A stretch of DNA of 14,280 bases from JAJPXC01 sp964562375 (GTDB lineage Bacteria > Bacteroidota > Bacteroidia > Bacteroidales > Muribaculaceae): contig CAZLSW010000077.1 in NCBI GenBank assembly GCA_964562375.1, positions 1 through 14,280 on the forward strand, given 5' to 3'. A program made the position numbers and the translations under genes. The notes under the pieces are model-generated. The model was given only the letters and a program-made list of their open reading frames with translations, did no database searches and was not told where the DNA came from. Shown here piece by piece: positions 13,302-14,280 of this stretch; position 1 is the first letter of the stretch, and every line of letters starts with the position of its first letter.

Positions 13302-14000
13302 ATGAAGCACCTTTTGATCCTGTTAATTTTGCTAGTATTGTTTCAGATAAGGGGGCTTGCAACGCTTCCGTATGCCATCACGGAGGAATGCGAAATATGC
13401 TTATCCTCATATTCGGCAGAGCAAAAGGCAAATATACGATTTCAAATGTCGTTGGCTGAGGATTGCCTTCAAAAAAACCAATATGGAAAAGCGGAAGAAA
13501 GTTACAATCAGCTTATGGTCAAATATGCATTCGCCCCAGCCTTTTATTTTAGAGGCTACTGTTGCTTAATGAAGAAACAGCATAATGCGGCAGTTCGCAA
13601 CCTGACATTGTTTATCATGAAAATCAAGGGCATTCCGCAGGCCTATTACTATCGCGGGTTGGCCTACTTTAACCTAAAGGAATATCGGAATGCGGAGGCC
13701 GACTTTAAATTGTCGCAAGACCTGGGAAAGTATATGCTTGTTGACACACAAAGAAAGATTAGAGAGGAATCTTTCAAGGAAGAAAAGACGGACCAGGAAA
13801 AGCAAATGGCTACCCAATCGACTTCTGTTTCAATAGATGCAACGGAAAAGTTATCATCTTCTACCTCTACGATTTCCCAGCCATCATCATCTTTCTCTTC
13901 TCCCTCGCAAAAGGAGCCTTCTTCGTCTTCATCCACGCAAAAGACAAGCAAAAAGAAAACCAGTACAAAGAAAGCCGGTAAACCTGCTTTAACAAAATAA
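13302..14000 (+). CDS. Secreted TPR-repeat protein with Ser/Thr/Lys-rich tail
   Basis: The 232-residue protein begins with a clear export signal (MKHLLILLILLVLFQIRGLA, cleavage likely after about residue 20). Three tetratricopeptide-like units follow: about residues 49-78 (AEDCLQKNQYGKAEESYNQL), 80-112 (FYFRGYCCLMKKQHNAAVRN) and 114-143 (AYYYRGLAYFNLKEYRNAEA). Next come a charged helix (150-168) and a low-complexity tail of Ser, Thr and Lys (184-232). TPRs usually scaffold protein complexes; the tail may be a flexible linker or surface segment. The mature start has a CEIC pair near residues 30-33. I take the ATG at 13302 rather than a TTG at 13227 because it starts exactly at the signal peptide. 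It is AT-richer than the core genes, and the next gene follows after 5 bp. The function is unknown. Confidence 0.85.
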   Translation: MKHLLILLILLVLFQIRGLATLPYAITEECEICLSSYSAEQKANIRFQMSLAEDCLQKNQYGKAEESYNQLMVKYAFAPAFYFRGYCCLMKKQHNAAVRNLTLFIMKIKGIPQAYYYRGLAYFNLKEYRNAEADFKLSQDLGKYMLVDTQRKIREESFKEEKTDQEKQMATQSTSVSIDATEKLSSSTSTISQPSSSFSSPSQKEPSSSSSTQKTSKKKTSTKKAGKPALTK

Positions 14001-14005
14001 GGGGT

Positions 14006-14257
14006 ATGAAACTACAACTCATTCACATATCGAGAATATTAATAACTCTCTTTTTGGCTTACCCTCAATTATGTGTGGGTATCCCAGCCGTGGAATATGA
14101 GCCAGTGTCCCTCAGTGGGAAATGGAACTGCAGTGATCAACTGGAGGTCTATCACAACTCGCCCCAAAATTTAACTGTTTGGAACAAACACTCCAATCCT
14201 TATTCTTCGAAAAGGGATAATAAAATGACTTATAGGTCATTTTGCAGGATAAAATAA
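14006..14257 (+). CDS. Small exported protein of unknown function
   Basis: The 83-residue product starts with a signal-like N-terminus (MKLQLIHISRILITLFLAYP, probable cleavage in the next ten residues). A short polar mature part contains two cysteines (SGKWNCSDQL and RSFCRIK). I recognise no family. The start lies 5 bp after the TPR gene stop, with GGGGT just before it, so the two genes are almost certainly one transcript. A terminator-like hairpin at 14222-14243 lies inside the last codons. Either the hairpin overlaps the coding end, or the gene is a frameshifted or truncated remnant whose natural end differs; in the next frame a TGA occurs at the hairpin start. It could also be the N-terminal part of a longer protein cut by a stop. 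Confidence 0.6.
   Translation: MKLQLIHISRILITLFLAYPQLCVGIPAVEYEPVSLSGKWNCSDQLEVYHNSPQNLTVWNKHSNPYSSKRDNKMTYRSFCRIK
14222..14243 (+). terminator. Terminator-like hairpin
   Basis: AAAATGAC (14222-14229) and GTCATTTT (14236-14243) form a perfect 8-bp stem around TTATAG, with an A-run before and a T-run within the 3' arm. The stem is GC-poor, so termination strength is uncertain. It overlaps the last codons of the small exported protein. Confidence 0.4.
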
Positions 14258-14280
14258 GGCTCAAAGCTGTTGTGGGAGCG

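Noticed and set aside
1..14280. CRISPR array, tRNA, rRNA, prophage or transposase genes
   Set aside because: I found no regularly spaced direct repeats of CRISPR size, no tRNA-like TTCGAATCC arm, no rRNA sequence, and no transposase, integrase or phage proteins among the plausible genes.

Overview
The window looks like chromosomal DNA of a Bacteroidota bacterium, probably order Bacteroidales; a Muribaculaceae-like gut lineage is my best guess from protein style, not a proven assignment. The basis is: promoter-like sequences of the TTTG-N19-TAnnTTTG type, mostly weak Shine-Dalgarno sites, a Fur-like regulator directly upstream of purA, a family DUF1015 protein, and AT-rich intergenic spacers full of short tandem and inverted repeats between GC-richer genes.

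Left part (1-4965). A partial EamA-type membrane transporter (plus strand, entering from the left edge and apparently frameshifted near 55-63) converges on and slightly overlaps a minus-strand cluster. In its own reading direction that cluster is DUF1015 protein, mtnN, luxS, polytopic membrane protein. Its three junctions are a 4-bp gap, a 1-bp overlap and a 4-bp ATGA overlap, so it is probably one translationally coupled operon. mtnN and luxS together turn S-adenosylhomocysteine into adenine, homocysteine and DPD/AI-2. A 386-bp AT-rich spacer with heptamer repeats and a long imperfect inverted repeat separates this cluster from purA.

Centre (4966-11245). A minus-strand pair, fur-like then purA, is divergent from a plus-strand class A penicillin-binding protein. 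The short divergent spacer holds an inverted repeat that could be an operator. The penicillin-binding protein ends inside a perfect 70-bp palindrome. It is followed by a twin-arginine-type exported enolase-superfamily dipeptide epimerase, which fits cell-wall peptide metabolism next to a peptidoglycan synthase. A four-copy 9-bp repeat separates the epimerase from the convergent efp gene.

Right part (11246-14280). An MFS transporter (minus strand) is followed by about 865 bp without a convincing protein gene. That region carries the best consensus promoter of the window (12875-12905) and, starting at the predicted transcription start, a chain of well-formed stem-loops to 13225. I interpret this as an unassigned structured RNA or a long structured leader. 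Downstream lie a secreted three-TPR protein with a Ser/Thr/Lys-rich tail and a small exported protein, spaced 5 bp apart and lower in GC than the core genes.

Most of the window is housekeeping. The places that deserve a second look are the structured RNA candidate, the perfect palindrome, the Fur homologue with a degraded regulatory metal site, the heptamer repeats beside start codons, and the unknown secreted pair at the right edge.
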